NCBI RefSeq assembly: GCF_007954365.1
Contig: NZ_VOLO01000001.1
Location: forward strand, 1,302,001-1,366,000
Source: Frigoribacterium sp. ACAM 257
GTDB taxonomy: Bacteria; Actinomycetota; Actinomycetes; Actinomycetales; Microbacteriaceae
DNA: 64,000 bases
Direction of reading: 5' to 3'
In this document: positions 1 to 8,988 of the stretch, piece after piece
Layout of the letters: the number at the start of each line of letters is the position of its first letter
Position numbering within the stretch: the stretch's first letter is position 1
Position numbers and translations under genes: made by a program
The notes under the pieces: generated by a model
Told to the model about the DNA's origin: nothing
The model's database searches: none
Seen by the model: the letters and a program-made list of their open reading frames with translations, nothing else

Positions 1-2484
1 GGCAAGGTCGGCGACTGGGTGGGCGGCGAGGTCGACCGTGTCCAGCTCGCGAAGCGCGAGGCGACCGAGACGAGGAGGCGCGCGGCCGACGACGAGGAGG
101 TCGCGCTCCGTGCCCGCGAGCAGGCCCTCGCGCAGATCGCCGACCTCGGCGGCGACCCCTCGCACTCGCTCCGCGAGCAGGTGCGCTGGGCCGAGCACGC
201 GCTCGCCCGCGTCGAGGCGCAGCACCGACGGTTCGCCGCGCCGCTCGAGGGCGTCGGCGAGGCCGTGCCGACCTCCGCGGACGAGCTCGAGGCACTGCGC
301 GGACGCGCGTCGTCGCTGGCCGCCGAGGAGAAGACCGCCCGCCGCGAGCACGACGAGCTGCGCGGCGAGCTCGCGGCCCGGATCGCCGAGACGCGTCGTG
401 CCGTGGGCGAGCGCCAGCGGCAGAAGGAGTCGTTCGAGCGCCGCCGCAGCAACGTGCCCGACGAGGCCGTCGAGCGTCGTCGCCGCATCGCCGACGGCAC
501 GGGCGTGCCCGTCTCGCGCCTGCCCTACGCGGGCGAGCTGATGGAGGTCGCCCCCGAGCACCGCGACTGGAGCACCGCGGTCGAGCGGGTCCTCGGCGAG
601 CTGGCCACGCACCTCCTCGTCGACTCGGACGACTTCGCGGCAGTCCGCCGCTTCGTCGACGCCGAGGACATGCGCGGACGCGTCACCCTCGTGCCCGCGA
701 CTCCGGGCCTCACGCCGCGTCTGACGCCGATCGCCCGCACGGTGCCGTCGATGCTCGTGCTCGACGAGGCGAGCCCGTTCCGCGGCTGGCTGCACGACGA
801 GCTGGTCGCCGAGCGCAGCGTGCTCTGCGTCGAGGGCGCCGACGACCTCGACGCACCGCTGCCCGACGGCGCGCGCGGGGCCGTCACCCGGGCAGGTCTC
901 CGTACCGGAGGCGGTCATCGCGTCACGAAGGACGACCGTCGGATCCGCTCGTGGATCGGCCTCGACAACGCCGCCCGCGTCGCCGAGCTGGGCGAGGAGA
1001 TCGACGAGCTGACCCGTTTCCTCGACGCCGCCCGTGCCGAGTGGGACGCCGCCGAGACCGTCGCCGGTGCCCGACGCCGCGTGGTCGAGACGATCGAGCG
1101 CGCGGTGGAGACGAGCTGGTCGGACGTCGACGCCGGCCCGGCTCGCGCCCGCCTCGACGACCTGCGCGGCCAGCTCGAGCGGGTCGCCCTCGAGCGACCC
1201 GAGGTCGCGACGCTGCAGGCCGCGGCCGCCGAGCACGACGAGGCCCGTCTCGAGGCCGTGCGCCGCGGGGCCGAGGTGCAGCAGGTGCTCGACCAGCTCG
1301 AGCAGACGCACGCCACCCTGGTCGACATCGAGGACGCGTTCAGCGACGCCCTGCACGGCGCCGACCCGCTCGACGACCACGAGCGTGCCCTGCTCAGCAC
1401 GCTTCCCTTCACCGCGCCGCGCGAAGCCGCGGACGTCGAACGGTCCCGTCGTGACGCCGCGGCGCAGCTGCGGTCGCAGATCGACGCGCACGACCGCGAG
1501 CGGGGCCAGCACGAGCTGACCCTCGAGCTCGTCTTCGCGCGCTACCTCGAGCTCGACCGCAACGCCGGGATCGACGCGACGATCGACAGCCTGCCCGCCG
1601 TGCTCGCGATCCACCGCGGGCTCGTCGACGACGACCTGCCGCACGCCAAGGAGAGCTGGCTCGAGAAGGCCGGCAGCGACATGGGCGACAGCCTCCGCGC
1701 GCTGCTCGTGCAGATCGAGGAGGACGGCCACGTCATCCGGCGCGGCGTCCGCCCCATCTCGGAGGCGCTGCGCGCGATCGAGTTCCGCGAGGGGTCGACG
1801 CTCGACATCGAGCCGCGACCCGTGTCGAACAGCGACCTGGCCGACTTCCGGCGGACGCTGCGCGAGCACCTGGGCGGTGCGCGCGGAACTGCTTCGCGCG
1901 CCGGAGGCGCGGGCTCAGACGGCACGTCCATCCCGTCTCGGGAACCCGCCGAGGTCGAGCGACGGTTCCTCCGCCTCCGGCGCGATCTGGCCCACCTCGA
2001 GGAGCGCTCGAAGGTCGGCGACGCGTGGCGGCGGCGGGTGCTCGACGCGCGAGAGCACTTCCAGTTCCGGGCGATCGAGACGCGGGCCGACGGCACGCAG
2101 ATCGTGCACGAGGGCGTCGCCGGCAAGTCGGGCGGCGAGGGCCAGGAGCTGATCGCGTTCGTGCTCGGTGCCGCCCTGCGGTTCCGGCTCGGCGACGGCA
2201 CCGACCGGGTGCCGACCTACGCGCCGATCGTGCTCGACGAGGGCTTCGTCAAGGCCGACACGGAGTACACCGGCCGCGCCCTGTCGGCCCTGCGCTCACT
2301 CGGGTTCCAGCTCGTCGTGGGGGCCCCGCGCGACAAGGTCGCCGCCTTCGAGCAGCACGTCGAGAGCGTGGCCTACATCTCGAGCGACCCGACCCGCCCC
2401 GAGCTCTCGCGCATCTGGCCGCTCACGATCCGCGAGGCGATGGAGGTCGAGCGCCACGGCCTCGACCCGGCTCTGCTCGGCTAG
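1..2484 (+). CDS. jetC: Wadjet JetC-like SMC/SbcC-type ATPase (5' end outside window)
   Basis: The reading frame is open from base 1, so the N-terminal ATPase half lies upstream; about 827 codons are visible. They show long Glu/Arg/Ala-rich coiled coils around a hinge-like middle part (roughly 500-900), then more coiled coil and a C-terminal ABC ATPase lobe with signature GKSGGEGQELIAF (about 2122-2160) and Walker B PIVLDEGF (about 2225-2250). The hinge style and the C-terminal lobe match JetC/MksB, the SMC subunit of the Wadjet/MksBEF(G) plasmid-defence complex, rather than chromosomal Smc or SbcC. No JetD-like gene follows: the next gene is convergent. JetA, JetB and JetD must therefore lie upstream or be absent. 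A 56-bp palindrome follows 33 bp after the stop. Confidence 0.75.
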   Translation, partial: GKVGDWVGGEVDRVQLAKREATETRRRAADDEEVALRAREQALAQIADLGGDPSHSLREQVRWAEHALARVEAQHRRFAAPLEGVGEAVPTSADELEALRGRASSLAAEEKTARREHDELRGELAARIAETRRAVGERQRQKESFERRRSNVPDEAVERRRRIADGTGVPVSRLPYAGELMEVAPEHRDWSTAVERVLGELATHLLVDSDDFAAVRRFVDAEDMRGRVTLVPATPGLTPRLTPIARTVPSMLVLDEASPFRGWLHDELVAERSVLCVEGADDLDAPLPDGARGAVTRAGLRTGGGHRVTKDDRRIRSWIGLDNAARVAELGEEIDELTRFLDAARAEWDAAETVAGARRRVVETIERAVETSWSDVDAGPARARLDDLRGQLERVALERPEVATLQAAAAEHDEARLEAVRRGAEVQQVLDQLEQTHATLVDIEDAFSDALHGADPLDDHERALLSTLPFTAPREAADVERSRRDAAAQLRSQIDAHDRERGQHELTLELVFARYLELDRNAGIDATIDSLPAVLAIHRGLVDDDLPHAKESWLEKAGSDMGDSLRALLVQIEEDGHVIRRGVRPISEALRAIEFREGSTLDIEPRPVSNSDLADFRRTLREHLGGARGTASRAGGAGSDGTSIPSREPAEVERRFLRLRRDLAHLEERSKVGDAWRRRVLDAREHFQFRAIETRADGTQIVHEGVAGKSGGEGQELIAFVLGAALRFRLGDGTDRVPTYAPIVLDEGFVKADTEYTGRALSALRSLGFQLVVGAPRDKVAAFEQHVESVAYISSDPTRPELSRIWPLTIREAMEVERHGLDPALLG

Positions 2485-2516
2485 CGGGCCAGCCCGGCTC
2501 CGCCTGCTCCCACCGC

Positions 2517-2572
2517 CGAGTGGTCGGGAACGGTCCTTCTCCCTCACGGGAAGGACCGTTTCCGACCACTCG
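2517..2572. repeat. 56-bp palindrome, CGAGTGGTC family (copy 1)
   Basis: Outer arms CGAGTGGTC/GACCACTCG continue into a 23-bp stem with one mismatch and a 10-nt loop. It lies between the convergent jetC-like gene and the citryl-CoA lyase-like gene. It could act as a bidirectional terminator, although no T-tract follows on either side. Confidence 0.85.
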
Positions 2573-2588
2573 ACACTGCCCGTGCCCG

Positions 2589-3551
2589 TCAGACGTCGCG
2601 GGTGGGCGGGCCCGTGTAGTCCGCGAGGAAGCCCTTCGGCAGCGGGCCCTTGATGCGCTGGCCGGACTGCGACTCCTCCCAGGCGTGCGCGAGGATGCCG
2701 ACCGACCGCGACAGCACGAAGAGGCCACGCGCGAGCTCGGGCTCGATGCCGAGCTCGCCGTAGACGACGGCCGAGACGCCGTCGATGTTCATCGGGACGT
2801 CCTTGGCCGCCAGTTCGTCCTCGATCGCGAGCGCGGCCGCGAGGTGCTCGCCCGCCACGACGCCGTCGTCACGTGCCCGCTCGATGAGCGTCAGCAGCGG
2901 GTCGCGGCGCGGGTCGCGCGGGTGCCACCGGTGGCCGAAGCCCGGCACGAAGGCGCCTCTCGCCTTGTACGAGGCCACGAGGGAGGCGGCGAGCTCGTCG
3001 AGAGGACGCCCCGCACCCAGCCCGCCAGCCGCCCCGATCCCGCCAGAGTCCGAGTCCGAGCCAGCACCCGCGTGCGCGGCGACCATCTCGTTCAGCAGCG
3101 CGACGCACTGCTGACCCGCGCCTCCGTGGGTGTCGCCCAGCACGTTGACCCCGTTCGCGATGGCCGAGTTGAGGCCGACGCCCGAGGTCGCCGCCATGCG
3201 CGCGCTCGCGATCGACGGCGCCTGCGGACCGTGGTCGACGCTCGCGACGAGGGCGGCCTCGAGCAGGGCGGCCTGCTCCGGCGAGGGCAGCTCGCCGCGG
3301 GTCATCAGCCACACCGTGCTGATGAAGTCGACGTTCCCGATCAGCTGCTGCACGGGGTAGCCGCGCAGCTCGATGACCCCGGGCTCGATCTTGGTGATCG
3401 CAGTCGACCACCACGCCGTCGTCGACGCGAGCCGCGCCTCGAGCCGAGCGTTCTCGGCCTGGGCGGCGGCCAGCTGCTCCTCGAGCGGACCAGCAGCGGC
3501 ACCGGCACCAGCACCAGCACCAGCACGAGCACCAGCCGAGCCCCCGCTCAC
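2589..3551 (-). CDS. Citryl-CoA lyase / citrate synthase-fold protein
   Basis: The 320-aa product has a citrate-synthase-like fold region (roughly residues 60-320): IELRGYPVQQLIGNVDF, a His-containing NVLGDTHGGAGQQC and a second His in PGFGHRWHPRDPR. Such short stand-alone proteins are annotated as citryl-CoA lyases, cleaving a citryl-CoA-type thioester to acetyl-CoA and oxaloacetate. The first 60 residues are an Ala/Gly-rich linker and a short coiled coil. A Ser/Asp/Gly-rich insertion sits near residue 170. The GTG start overlaps the stop of the upstream CoA-transferase gene (GTGA), so both are probably translated together. It is the last gene of a tctCBA-CoA-transferase-lyase operon. The substrate is inferred from context; a related acyl-CoA is possible. 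Confidence 0.75.
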   Translation of the reverse strand: MSGGSAGARAGAGAGAGAAAGPLEEQLAAAQAENARLEARLASTTAWWSTAITKIEPGVIELRGYPVQQLIGNVDFISTVWLMTRGELPSPEQAALLEAALVASVDHGPQAPSIASARMAATSGVGLNSAIANGVNVLGDTHGGAGQQCVALLNEMVAAHAGAGSDSDSGGIGAAGGLGAGRPLDELAASLVASYKARGAFVPGFGHRWHPRDPRRDPLLTLIERARDDGVVAGEHLAAALAIEDELAAKDVPMNIDGVSAVVYGELGIEPELARGLFVLSRSVGILAHAWEESQSGQRIKGPLPKGFLADYTGPPTRDV

Positions 3552-4804
3552 ACCGCACCTCCCTCGTGCAGCGCGCAGATCTCCGCCGCGTCGTACCCGA
3601 GCTCGGCCAGCACCTCGTCCGTGTGCTCGCCGAGCAGCGGCGGCGGCACGGTCGGCGCTCCCGGCACCCCGTCGAAGCGGATCCCGTGCCCCATGACGCG
3701 CAGCGGCGCGTCGCCGGCGACTCCCCCGGGGAAGGGCAGCGAGTGCACCAGCTCCCGGTCGCGCACCTGCGGGCTGTCGAGCATCTCGGCGACCGTGAGC
3801 ACGGCGGCCGCAGGCACTCCGGCGTCGCTGAGCAGCGTCTCCCACACGGAGGCGGGCCGCGAGGCCAAGGCCTCCTCGAGCGCAGCGGTCAACGCAGCCC
3901 GGTGCACCTTGCGCGCCTCCCGCTCGGCGAAGCGAGGGTCGGCGACGAGGTCGGGGCGGCCGACGACGCCGCAGAGCAGCTCGAACTGCTCCTGCTTGTT
4001 GGCCGCGATGTTGAGGGCGCCGTCGCCCGTCGCGAAGGTGCCCGACGGGGCCGCCGTCCCGTTGTCGTTGCCGAGCGGCTGCGGCTCGGTGCCCGCGACG
4101 AGGTGGTTCGAGACGACCCAGCCCATCGCGGTCGCGGCGGTCTCGAGCATCGAGACGTCGATCACCGAGCCGACGCCGGTCCGCTCTCGGCCGAGCAGCG
4201 CCGACGAGATGGCGAAGGCGGCAGCCAGACCACCGAGCGTGTCCGCGATCGGGTAGCCGGCGCGCAACGGAGCAGTAGAGGGAGTGCCGGTGACGCTCAT
4301 CATCCCCGAGCTGCCCTGGATGATCTGGTCGTAAGCCGGCTTCGACCGCAGCGGTCCGGTCTGCCCGAAGCCCGAGATCGCCGCGTAGACGAGCCGCGGG
4401 TTGATCGCGCGGAGCGCGTCCCAGCCGAAGCCGAGCCGCTCGAGCACCCCGGGCCGGAAGTTCTCGAGCAGCACGTCCGACTCCGCGACCGCCCTGCGGA
4501 GCACCTCCGCGCCTCCCTCGGTCTTCAGGTCGACCGTCAGCGAGCGCTTCTGGGCGTTCTGCGCCAAGAATGAGATGCCGAGGAGGCGCCCGTTCAGCTC
4601 GGCAGACGCGCCGAGCTGGCGGGCCAGGTCGCCGCCCCTCGGCGTCTCCACCTTGATCACGTCCGCTCCGAGCAGGGCCAGTTGGTAGGCCGCATAGGGC
4701 CCGGCCAGCACGTTCGTCATGTCGAGGACGCGGATCCCCTCGAGCGGGCGAGGCCCGGGCGCAGACCCGGGCACGGTCGACCCTGCGGGTGGGGCGTCGG
4801 TCAC
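3548..4804 (-). CDS. CaiB/BaiF (family III) CoA-transferase
   Basis: This 418-aa protein begins with the hallmark PLEGIRVLDMTNVLAGPYAAYQLALLGADVIKVE-type region, followed by KRSLTVDLKTEGG, LLENFRPGVLERLG, YDQIIQGSSGMMSVTG and a C-terminal HTDEVLAELGYDAAEI. These are typical of family III CoA-transferases, which move CoA between carboxylic acids. The GTG start overlaps the tctA stop (GTGA) and has a strong AGAAGGAG ribosome binding site inside tctA. Lying between a tricarboxylate importer and a citryl-CoA lyase-like gene, it most plausibly activates the imported acid to its CoA thioester. The donor and acceptor acids cannot be read from the sequence. Confidence 0.85.
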   Translation of the reverse strand: MTDAPPAGSTVPGSAPGPRPLEGIRVLDMTNVLAGPYAAYQLALLGADVIKVETPRGGDLARQLGASAELNGRLLGISFLAQNAQKRSLTVDLKTEGGAEVLRRAVAESDVLLENFRPGVLERLGFGWDALRAINPRLVYAAISGFGQTGPLRSKPAYDQIIQGSSGMMSVTGTPSTAPLRAGYPIADTLGGLAAAFAISSALLGRERTGVGSVIDVSMLETAATAMGWVVSNHLVAGTEPQPLGNDNGTAAPSGTFATGDGALNIAANKQEQFELLCGVVGRPDLVADPRFAEREARKVHRAALTAALEEALASRPASVWETLLSDAGVPAAAVLTVAEMLDSPQVRDRELVHSLPFPGGVAGDAPLRVMGHGIRFDGVPGAPTVPPPLLGEHTDEVLAELGYDAAEICALHEGGAV

Positions 4805-6354
4805 GCGTTCTCCTTCTCTCGGGCGTCGAGCGCGTCGCCGGAGGCGGCGCCGCGAGCAGCCCGACGACGCGCGCGGATCTTCGTGACGGCGGCCCCCGCG
4901 ACGGCGACGACCAGCACGGCGTAGAGGGTGACCGTGATCCCGCTCGACACGAGGATCGACGGGTCGCCCTCGCTCACGAGCAGCGCCCGGCGGAACTCCG
5001 TCTCGGCGAGCGGCCCGAGGATGATCGCGATCAGCATCGGCGCGACCGGCAGCCCGTAGCGGCGCATCAGGAACCCGATCAGCCCGATCACGGTCACGAG
5101 CGCCAGGTCGAGGATCTTGCTGCTCGTCGCGTAGACGCCGAGCATCGCGAAGACGGTGATGCCCGCGTAGAGGTAGTGGCGCGGCACCTTGAGCAGCTTC
5201 GCCCAGAGCGGCGCGAACGGCAGGTTGAGGATCAGCAGCACGACCATGCCGACGAAGAAGCTCGCGAGTAGCGCCCACACGAGGTCCGGCGCCCGCTCGA
5301 AGAGCAGGGGGCCCGGCTGCAGCCCGTACTGGCGGAAGGCGGCCAGCAGGATCGCCGCGGTGGCCGATGTGGGGAGACCGAGCGCCAGCAGCGCGCCCAT
5401 CGCGGTGCCGGCGGTCGCGTTGCCGGCCGCCTCCGGCCCGGCCACTCCCTGGATCGCGCCGCGACCGAACATCGGCGACTTCCGGCGAGCGTCGAGCCGC
5501 TTCTCGGTGCCGTACGCCAGGAAAGTCGGCACCTCGGCCCCGCCGACCGGGATGATGCCGAACGGGATGCCGATCGCGGTGCCGCGCAGCCACGCGGGTG
5601 CGGCCGACCGCAACTCGCGACGGGACAGCCAGAGGCGGCCGGTCGAGCGGAGCAGCTGGGTCTCGTCGCGCGAACCCCGACGGGCGGCGACGCTGAAGAC
5701 CTCGCCGAGCGCGAGCAGGCCGACCGTGATCACGACGATGTCGATGCCGTCGAACAGCTCGGGCACGCCGGCGGTGAAGCGCGAGGCGCCCGAGATGCCG
5801 TCGATGCCGACGACCGAGATCGCCAGGCCGATCGCGAGGGCGCCGAGGCCCCGGACGACCGACTCGGTCACGACCGCCGAGATCGCCACGAAGGCGAACA
5901 CCGCCAGTGCGAGGTACTCGGCCGGCCCGAACAGCGTGGCGAGCTCGGCGAGCCGCGGCGCGAAGAACACCACGAGGATCGACGCGACGATGCCGCCGAT
6001 GAAGGCACCGATCGCCGACGTGGCGAGCGCCTGGGCGGCCCGTCCGCTGGTGGCCATCTTGTGGCCCTCGATCGTGCCGGCGATGGCCGTGCTGTTGCCC
6101 GGCGTGTTCATCAGGATGCCCGAGATCGAGTCGCCGAACAGGCCGCCGAAGAGCACCCCGGCGAACATGATGAAGGCGCCGATCGGGTCGAGCGAGAAGG
6201 TGACCGGCAGGAGGAGCGCGACGGCCATCGCGGAGCCGAGGCCGGGCAGCACGCCCACTGCGGTCCCGAGCAGGGCGCCGATGAGCACCCAGAGCATGTT
6301 GATCGGCGTGAGGACGGTGGCGAAGCCGTCGCCGAGGTTCGCGAGCGACTCCAT
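4801..6354 (-). CDS. tctA: Tripartite tricarboxylate transporter, large membrane subunit TctA
   Basis: The 517-aa polytopic protein has about 12 hydrophobic segments and the two family hallmarks: [17 protein letters not shown] near residue 40 and the repeat-related [17 protein letters not shown] (about residue 305). The size is normal for TctA. It forms the channel of a secondary, binding-protein-dependent importer with TctB and TctC. The ATG overlaps the tctB stop (ATGA) and the end overlaps the CoA-transferase start, so translation is coupled across the operon. Confidence 0.93.
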   Translation of the reverse strand: MESLANLGDGFATVLTPINMLWVLIGALLGTAVGVLPGLGSAMAVALLLPVTFSLDPIGAFIMFAGVLFGGLFGDSISGILMNTPGNSTAIAGTIEGHKMATSGRAAQALATSAIGAFIGGIVASILVVFFAPRLAELATLFGPAEYLALAVFAFVAISAVVTESVVRGLGALAIGLAISVVGIDGISGASRFTAGVPELFDGIDIVVITVGLLALGEVFSVAARRGSRDETQLLRSTGRLWLSRRELRSAAPAWLRGTAIGIPFGIIPVGGAEVPTFLAYGTEKRLDARRKSPMFGRGAIQGVAGPEAAGNATAGTAMGALLALGLPTSATAAILLAAFRQYGLQPGPLLFERAPDLVWALLASFFVGMVVLLILNLPFAPLWAKLLKVPRHYLYAGITVFAMLGVYATSSKILDLALVTVIGLIGFLMRRYGLPVAPMLIAIILGPLAETEFRRALLVSEGDPSILVSSGITVTLYAVLVVAVAGAAVTKIRARRRAARGAASGDALDAREKENA

Positions 6355-6953
6355 CAGAGGATCCCTCCCAGGACGCCCGGAGGCAGGTTGAGGCCGAGAC
6401 CGGCCGAGAAGGCGAGCTGCACGATCGACGAGATCGCGAGCGACAGGAAGATGTCGAAGATCGGACGCTGGCTGCCCAGCGCCCGGGCGACGCCCCAGAA
6501 CAGCAGGGCGCCCGCGAGCAGCCAGCCGAGCGGTGTGAGCGCCGCGATGAACACGACGACGGTGAGCAGCGCGCCGAGCAGCGCACGGTGGTTGCTCGTC
6601 GGGCGGAGTGCCTGCGGCTCTCCCTCCTCGTCGAGCACGAGGTCGTCGTCGGGCTGGCCGGGCGCAGCGGGCTGCGCGACCTCGACGCTCTCCGACTCCG
6701 GCTTCCGGAGCACGTCGATCGCGAGCAGCACGGCGAGCACGATCACGAGGGCGGCGATCAGCGAGGGGAAGACCTGCGGGCCGGGCGAGGCCGTGTTGGC
6801 GGGCACCTCCATCGTCACCGTGCCGACCACGAGGCCGAGCCCGATGACGAGCATGAGCGCCGGGACGATCAGTCCGGTGCGGCGGCGCCAGAAGCCGTCG
6901 GCGACGACCACGGCACGACGGGTGACCGAGACGGTCCGGATGACGCCGCTCAC
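6354..6953 (-). CDS. tctB: Tripartite tricarboxylate transporter, small membrane subunit TctB
   Basis: The 199-aa protein has four hydrophobic helices in the 1+3 arrangement usual for TctB: a first helix ([19 protein letters not shown]), the conserved [10 protein letters not shown] loop with helix 2, an acidic cytosolic linker (residues 90-115), then two helices closing on [13 protein letters not shown] chose the GTG at 6953 because it overlaps the tctC stop (GTGA), as at the other joints of the operon. A longer frame extends upstream but only shadows tctC. Confidence 0.85.
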   Translation of the reverse strand: MSGVIRTVSVTRRAVVVADGFWRRRTGLIVPALMLVIGLGLVVGTVTMEVPANTASPGPQVFPSLIAALVIVLAVLLAIDVLRKPESESVEVAQPAAPGQPDDDLVLDEEGEPQALRPTSNHRALLGALLTVVVFIAALTPLGWLLAGALLFWGVARALGSQRPIFDIFLSLAISSIVQLAFSAGLGLNLPPGVLGGIL

Positions 6954-7951
6954 AGGCCCAGCTCCTCGATGATCGCGTCGACGCGCGCCTGGTCCTCGGC
7001 GATGAACTCGACGAAGTCGTCGCCGGTCACCACCGCGGGCTCCCACGAGTTGCGGCGCAGGGTGTCCTGCCACTCGTCGGACGCGACCATCTCGTCGATG
7101 ATCGCGACCAGCTCGTCCCGCTCGGCGGTCGTGATGCCGGCCGGGGCGACGATGCCGCGCCAGTTGGGCAGGTTGATGTCGATGCCCTGCTCGATGAAGG
7201 TCGGGGCGTCGATGCCGTCCACGGGCTCCTCGGCCGAGAGGGCGAGGGCGCGCAGGTTGCCGGCCTCGATCTGGTCGCTGAACTCGTTGTAGCCGCTGAC
7301 GCCGATCTCGACGGTGCCCGACAGCAGCGCGGTGAGCACCTCGCCGCCGCCCGGGTACGAGACGTAGTTGATGTCGCCGGGGTCGACGCCGACCTCACGG
7401 GCGAACAGCCCCGCGAGGAGGTGGTCGGTGCCGCCCAGCCCGCCGCCGCCGATCGCGTGGCTGGAGGGCGCCTCCTGCCAGGCCTCGACGAAGTCGTCGA
7501 TGGTCTCGTAGGGCGAGTCCTCGGGCACGATGAAGACCTCGTAGTCCTCGGCGAGCTTGGCGATCGGCGTCGTGTCCTCGAGGTTCACGCTCGAGCCCTG
7601 CACCGTGATGGCGCCCTCCATGACCGTGCCGGTCATCATGAGGTTGGTCGGGTCGGGGTCGAAGTCGGCGAACTGGGTCAGGCCGATCGTGCCGCCCGCG
7701 CCGGGCACGTTGACCACCTGGACGTTGTTCACGATGGAGGCGGCCCGCAGCGCCTGCTGCGCCTCACGGGCCGCGAGGTCCCAGCCTCCGCCGGGCGCGG
7801 CCGGGGCCATCACCGTCAGCTTGGCTCTCGGATCGGCTCCCGCGGTGCCGTCCCCGGCGTCCACGGCGGCGAAGCCGACGAGCGCGGCGGTGACGGCGAC
7901 GCCGACTCCCCCGAGCAGGCGGCGCCGCGTCTTGTCGTTCGGTCTGGCCAC
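6950..7951 (-). CDS. tctC: Tripartite tricarboxylate transporter substrate-binding protein TctC
   Basis: The 333-aa secreted binding protein starts with a twin-Arg-like RRRLLGGVGVAVTAALVGFAA signal sequence (no lipobox Cys seen) and continues with the TctC/Bug-family pattern TVMAPAAPGGGWDLAAREAQQAL, VPGAGGTIGLTQF and PNWRGIVAP. It captures a carboxylate in the envelope and hands it to TctAB. The GTG at 7951 is preferred because AAGGGAG lies 5 nt upstream; a longer start at 7981 would run into the palindromic operator. It is the first gene of the minus-strand operon and is transcribed divergently from the IclR regulator. Confidence 0.85.
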   Translation of the reverse strand: MARPNDKTRRRLLGGVGVAVTAALVGFAAVDAGDGTAGADPRAKLTVMAPAAPGGGWDLAAREAQQALRAASIVNNVQVVNVPGAGGTIGLTQFADFDPDPTNLMMTGTVMEGAITVQGSSVNLEDTTPIAKLAEDYEVFIVPEDSPYETIDDFVEAWQEAPSSHAIGGGGLGGTDHLLAGLFAREVGVDPGDINYVSYPGGGEVLTALLSGTVEIGVSGYNEFSDQIEAGNLRALALSAEEPVDGIDAPTFIEQGIDINLPNWRGIVAPAGITTAERDELVAIIDEMVASDEWQDTLRRNSWEPAVVTGDDFVEFIAEDQARVDAIIEELGL

Positions 7952-7978
7952 GTTCACTCCCTTGTGACGTCGGACGGG

Positions 7979-7995
7979 CATCCACTAGGTGGATG
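7979..7995. promoter_or_regulatory. Perfect palindrome, candidate IclR-family operator
   Basis: CATCCAC-TAG-GTGGATG is a perfect 7+3+7 inverted repeat in the 140-bp divergent promoter region between tctC and the IclR gene. IclR-family regulators commonly bind short palindromes in such regions and control both the target operon and themselves. Binding is inferred. Confidence 0.5.
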
Positions 7996-8091
7996 TCTGT
8001 GTCCGCCTGATGGTAGCTTCGCGTCGAGACATCGTGCAAGGCGGACCGGACAGGACGGTCCGGAGGCGCGGGTCGGGACGAGAGGTCGGCG

Positions 8092-8928
8092 ATGGTCACG
8101 GAAGCGAGCGGAGTCCGCGCCGTGAGCCGCGCCCTCGACGTGCTGCAGGCGTTCACGCCCGAGCGCGCCTCCTTGTCGATGGGCGAGCTCGTCAAGGCCG
8201 CCGGGCTCCCCCGCACCACCGTCCTGCGCCTCGTCGAGACCCTCGTCGCCGAGCGGATGCTGCAGCACGTCGCGGACGGCCGGGTCGCCGTCGGCACCCG
8301 GCTGATCCGCTGGGGCGCCTTCGCCGCCGCCGCGTGGACCGTGCCCGAGGCGACCGCGGCACGCATGGCCGAGCTGGCCGCCGAGACGGGCGAGACCGTC
8401 AGCCTCTACGTGCGGAGCGGGACGACCCGCGTCGTCGTCGCCCAGTCGCCGAGCCCGCACTCGCTGCGGCACGTCGTCCAGGTCGGCGACGAGCTGCCGC
8501 TCTGGAAGGGCGCCGCCGGGATGGTGCTGCTGAGCTCGGTCGCACCGGAGGCGCTCGGCACCGAGGTCGCGGCGCTGGCCGCTGCGGTCGCCGGGTCGAG
8601 CGCTGTGTCAGGCGCCGGTGCACCGTCCGGATCCGGGGCCGGCCCGCATGTCGGGTCCGCCGGCGAGGTCGTCGACGAGGAGGCGCTGGTCGCCCGCGTC
8701 GACCAGGCCCGGGCCGCCGGGTGGTCGCTGTCGCACGGCGTCCGCGAGCCGGGCAACAGCGGCATGGCGGTGCCGGTCCCGAGCCGCGACCGAGCGCAGC
8801 CCGTGGCGCTGGCGCTCGGCGGCCCGACCAGCCGGTTCACCGACGAGGCGACCGCGGGGTTCCTCGGGGCGCTGCAGGCCGCCTCCTCGGACATCGCCCG
8901 CACCGGGCTGCCGCCCGCACTCGACTGA
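8092..8928 (+). CDS. IclR-family transcriptional regulator
   Basis: The 278-aa protein has an N-terminal winged helix-turn-helix (residues about 12-70, core SMGELVKAAGLPRTTVLRLVETLV) and a C-terminal ligand-binding IclR domain (residues 90-275; TGETVSLYVRSG and the late HGVREPGNSGMAVPVPS segment). A Gly/Ser/Ala-rich insertion near residues 165-195 is unusual. It is divergent from tctCBA and first in the plus-strand gene set with the RraA-like and dehydrogenase genes. It therefore probably senses the acid or acyl-CoA handled by the module. Confidence 0.88.
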   Translation: MVTEASGVRAVSRALDVLQAFTPERASLSMGELVKAAGLPRTTVLRLVETLVAERMLQHVADGRVAVGTRLIRWGAFAAAAWTVPEATAARMAELAAETGETVSLYVRSGTTRVVVAQSPSPHSLRHVVQVGDELPLWKGAAGMVLLSSVAPEALGTEVAALAAAVAGSSAVSGAGAPSGSGAGPHVGSAGEVVDEEALVARVDQARAAGWSLSHGVREPGNSGMAVPVPSRDRAQPVALALGGPTSRFTDEATAGFLGALQAASSDIARTGLPPALD

Positions 8929-8988
8929 CCCAGGCCCCGGCCCGGGCGACGTCGCCGCGGGTCACCACCCCGATCGACAGGAGCGACG

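Noticed and set aside
2517-2572. Classical Rho-independent terminators as a full explanation of the 56-bp palindromes
   Set aside because: No T-tracts follow the stems, copies also lie in divergent promoter regions and inside genes, and the length is fixed; termination may be one effect but does not explain the family.
2025-4256. Open plus-strand frame of 743 codons across the jetC end and the lyase/CoA-transferase genes
   Set aside because: Low-complexity Arg/Ala/Ser composition typical of antisense frames in high-GC DNA; it crosses a palindrome and a convergent junction.
3548-6586. Open frame of about 1000 codons on the minus strand across the CoA-transferase and tctA
   Set aside because: Only its last 418 codons are protein-like; the rest is an Arg/Pro-rich shadow of tctA in another frame.
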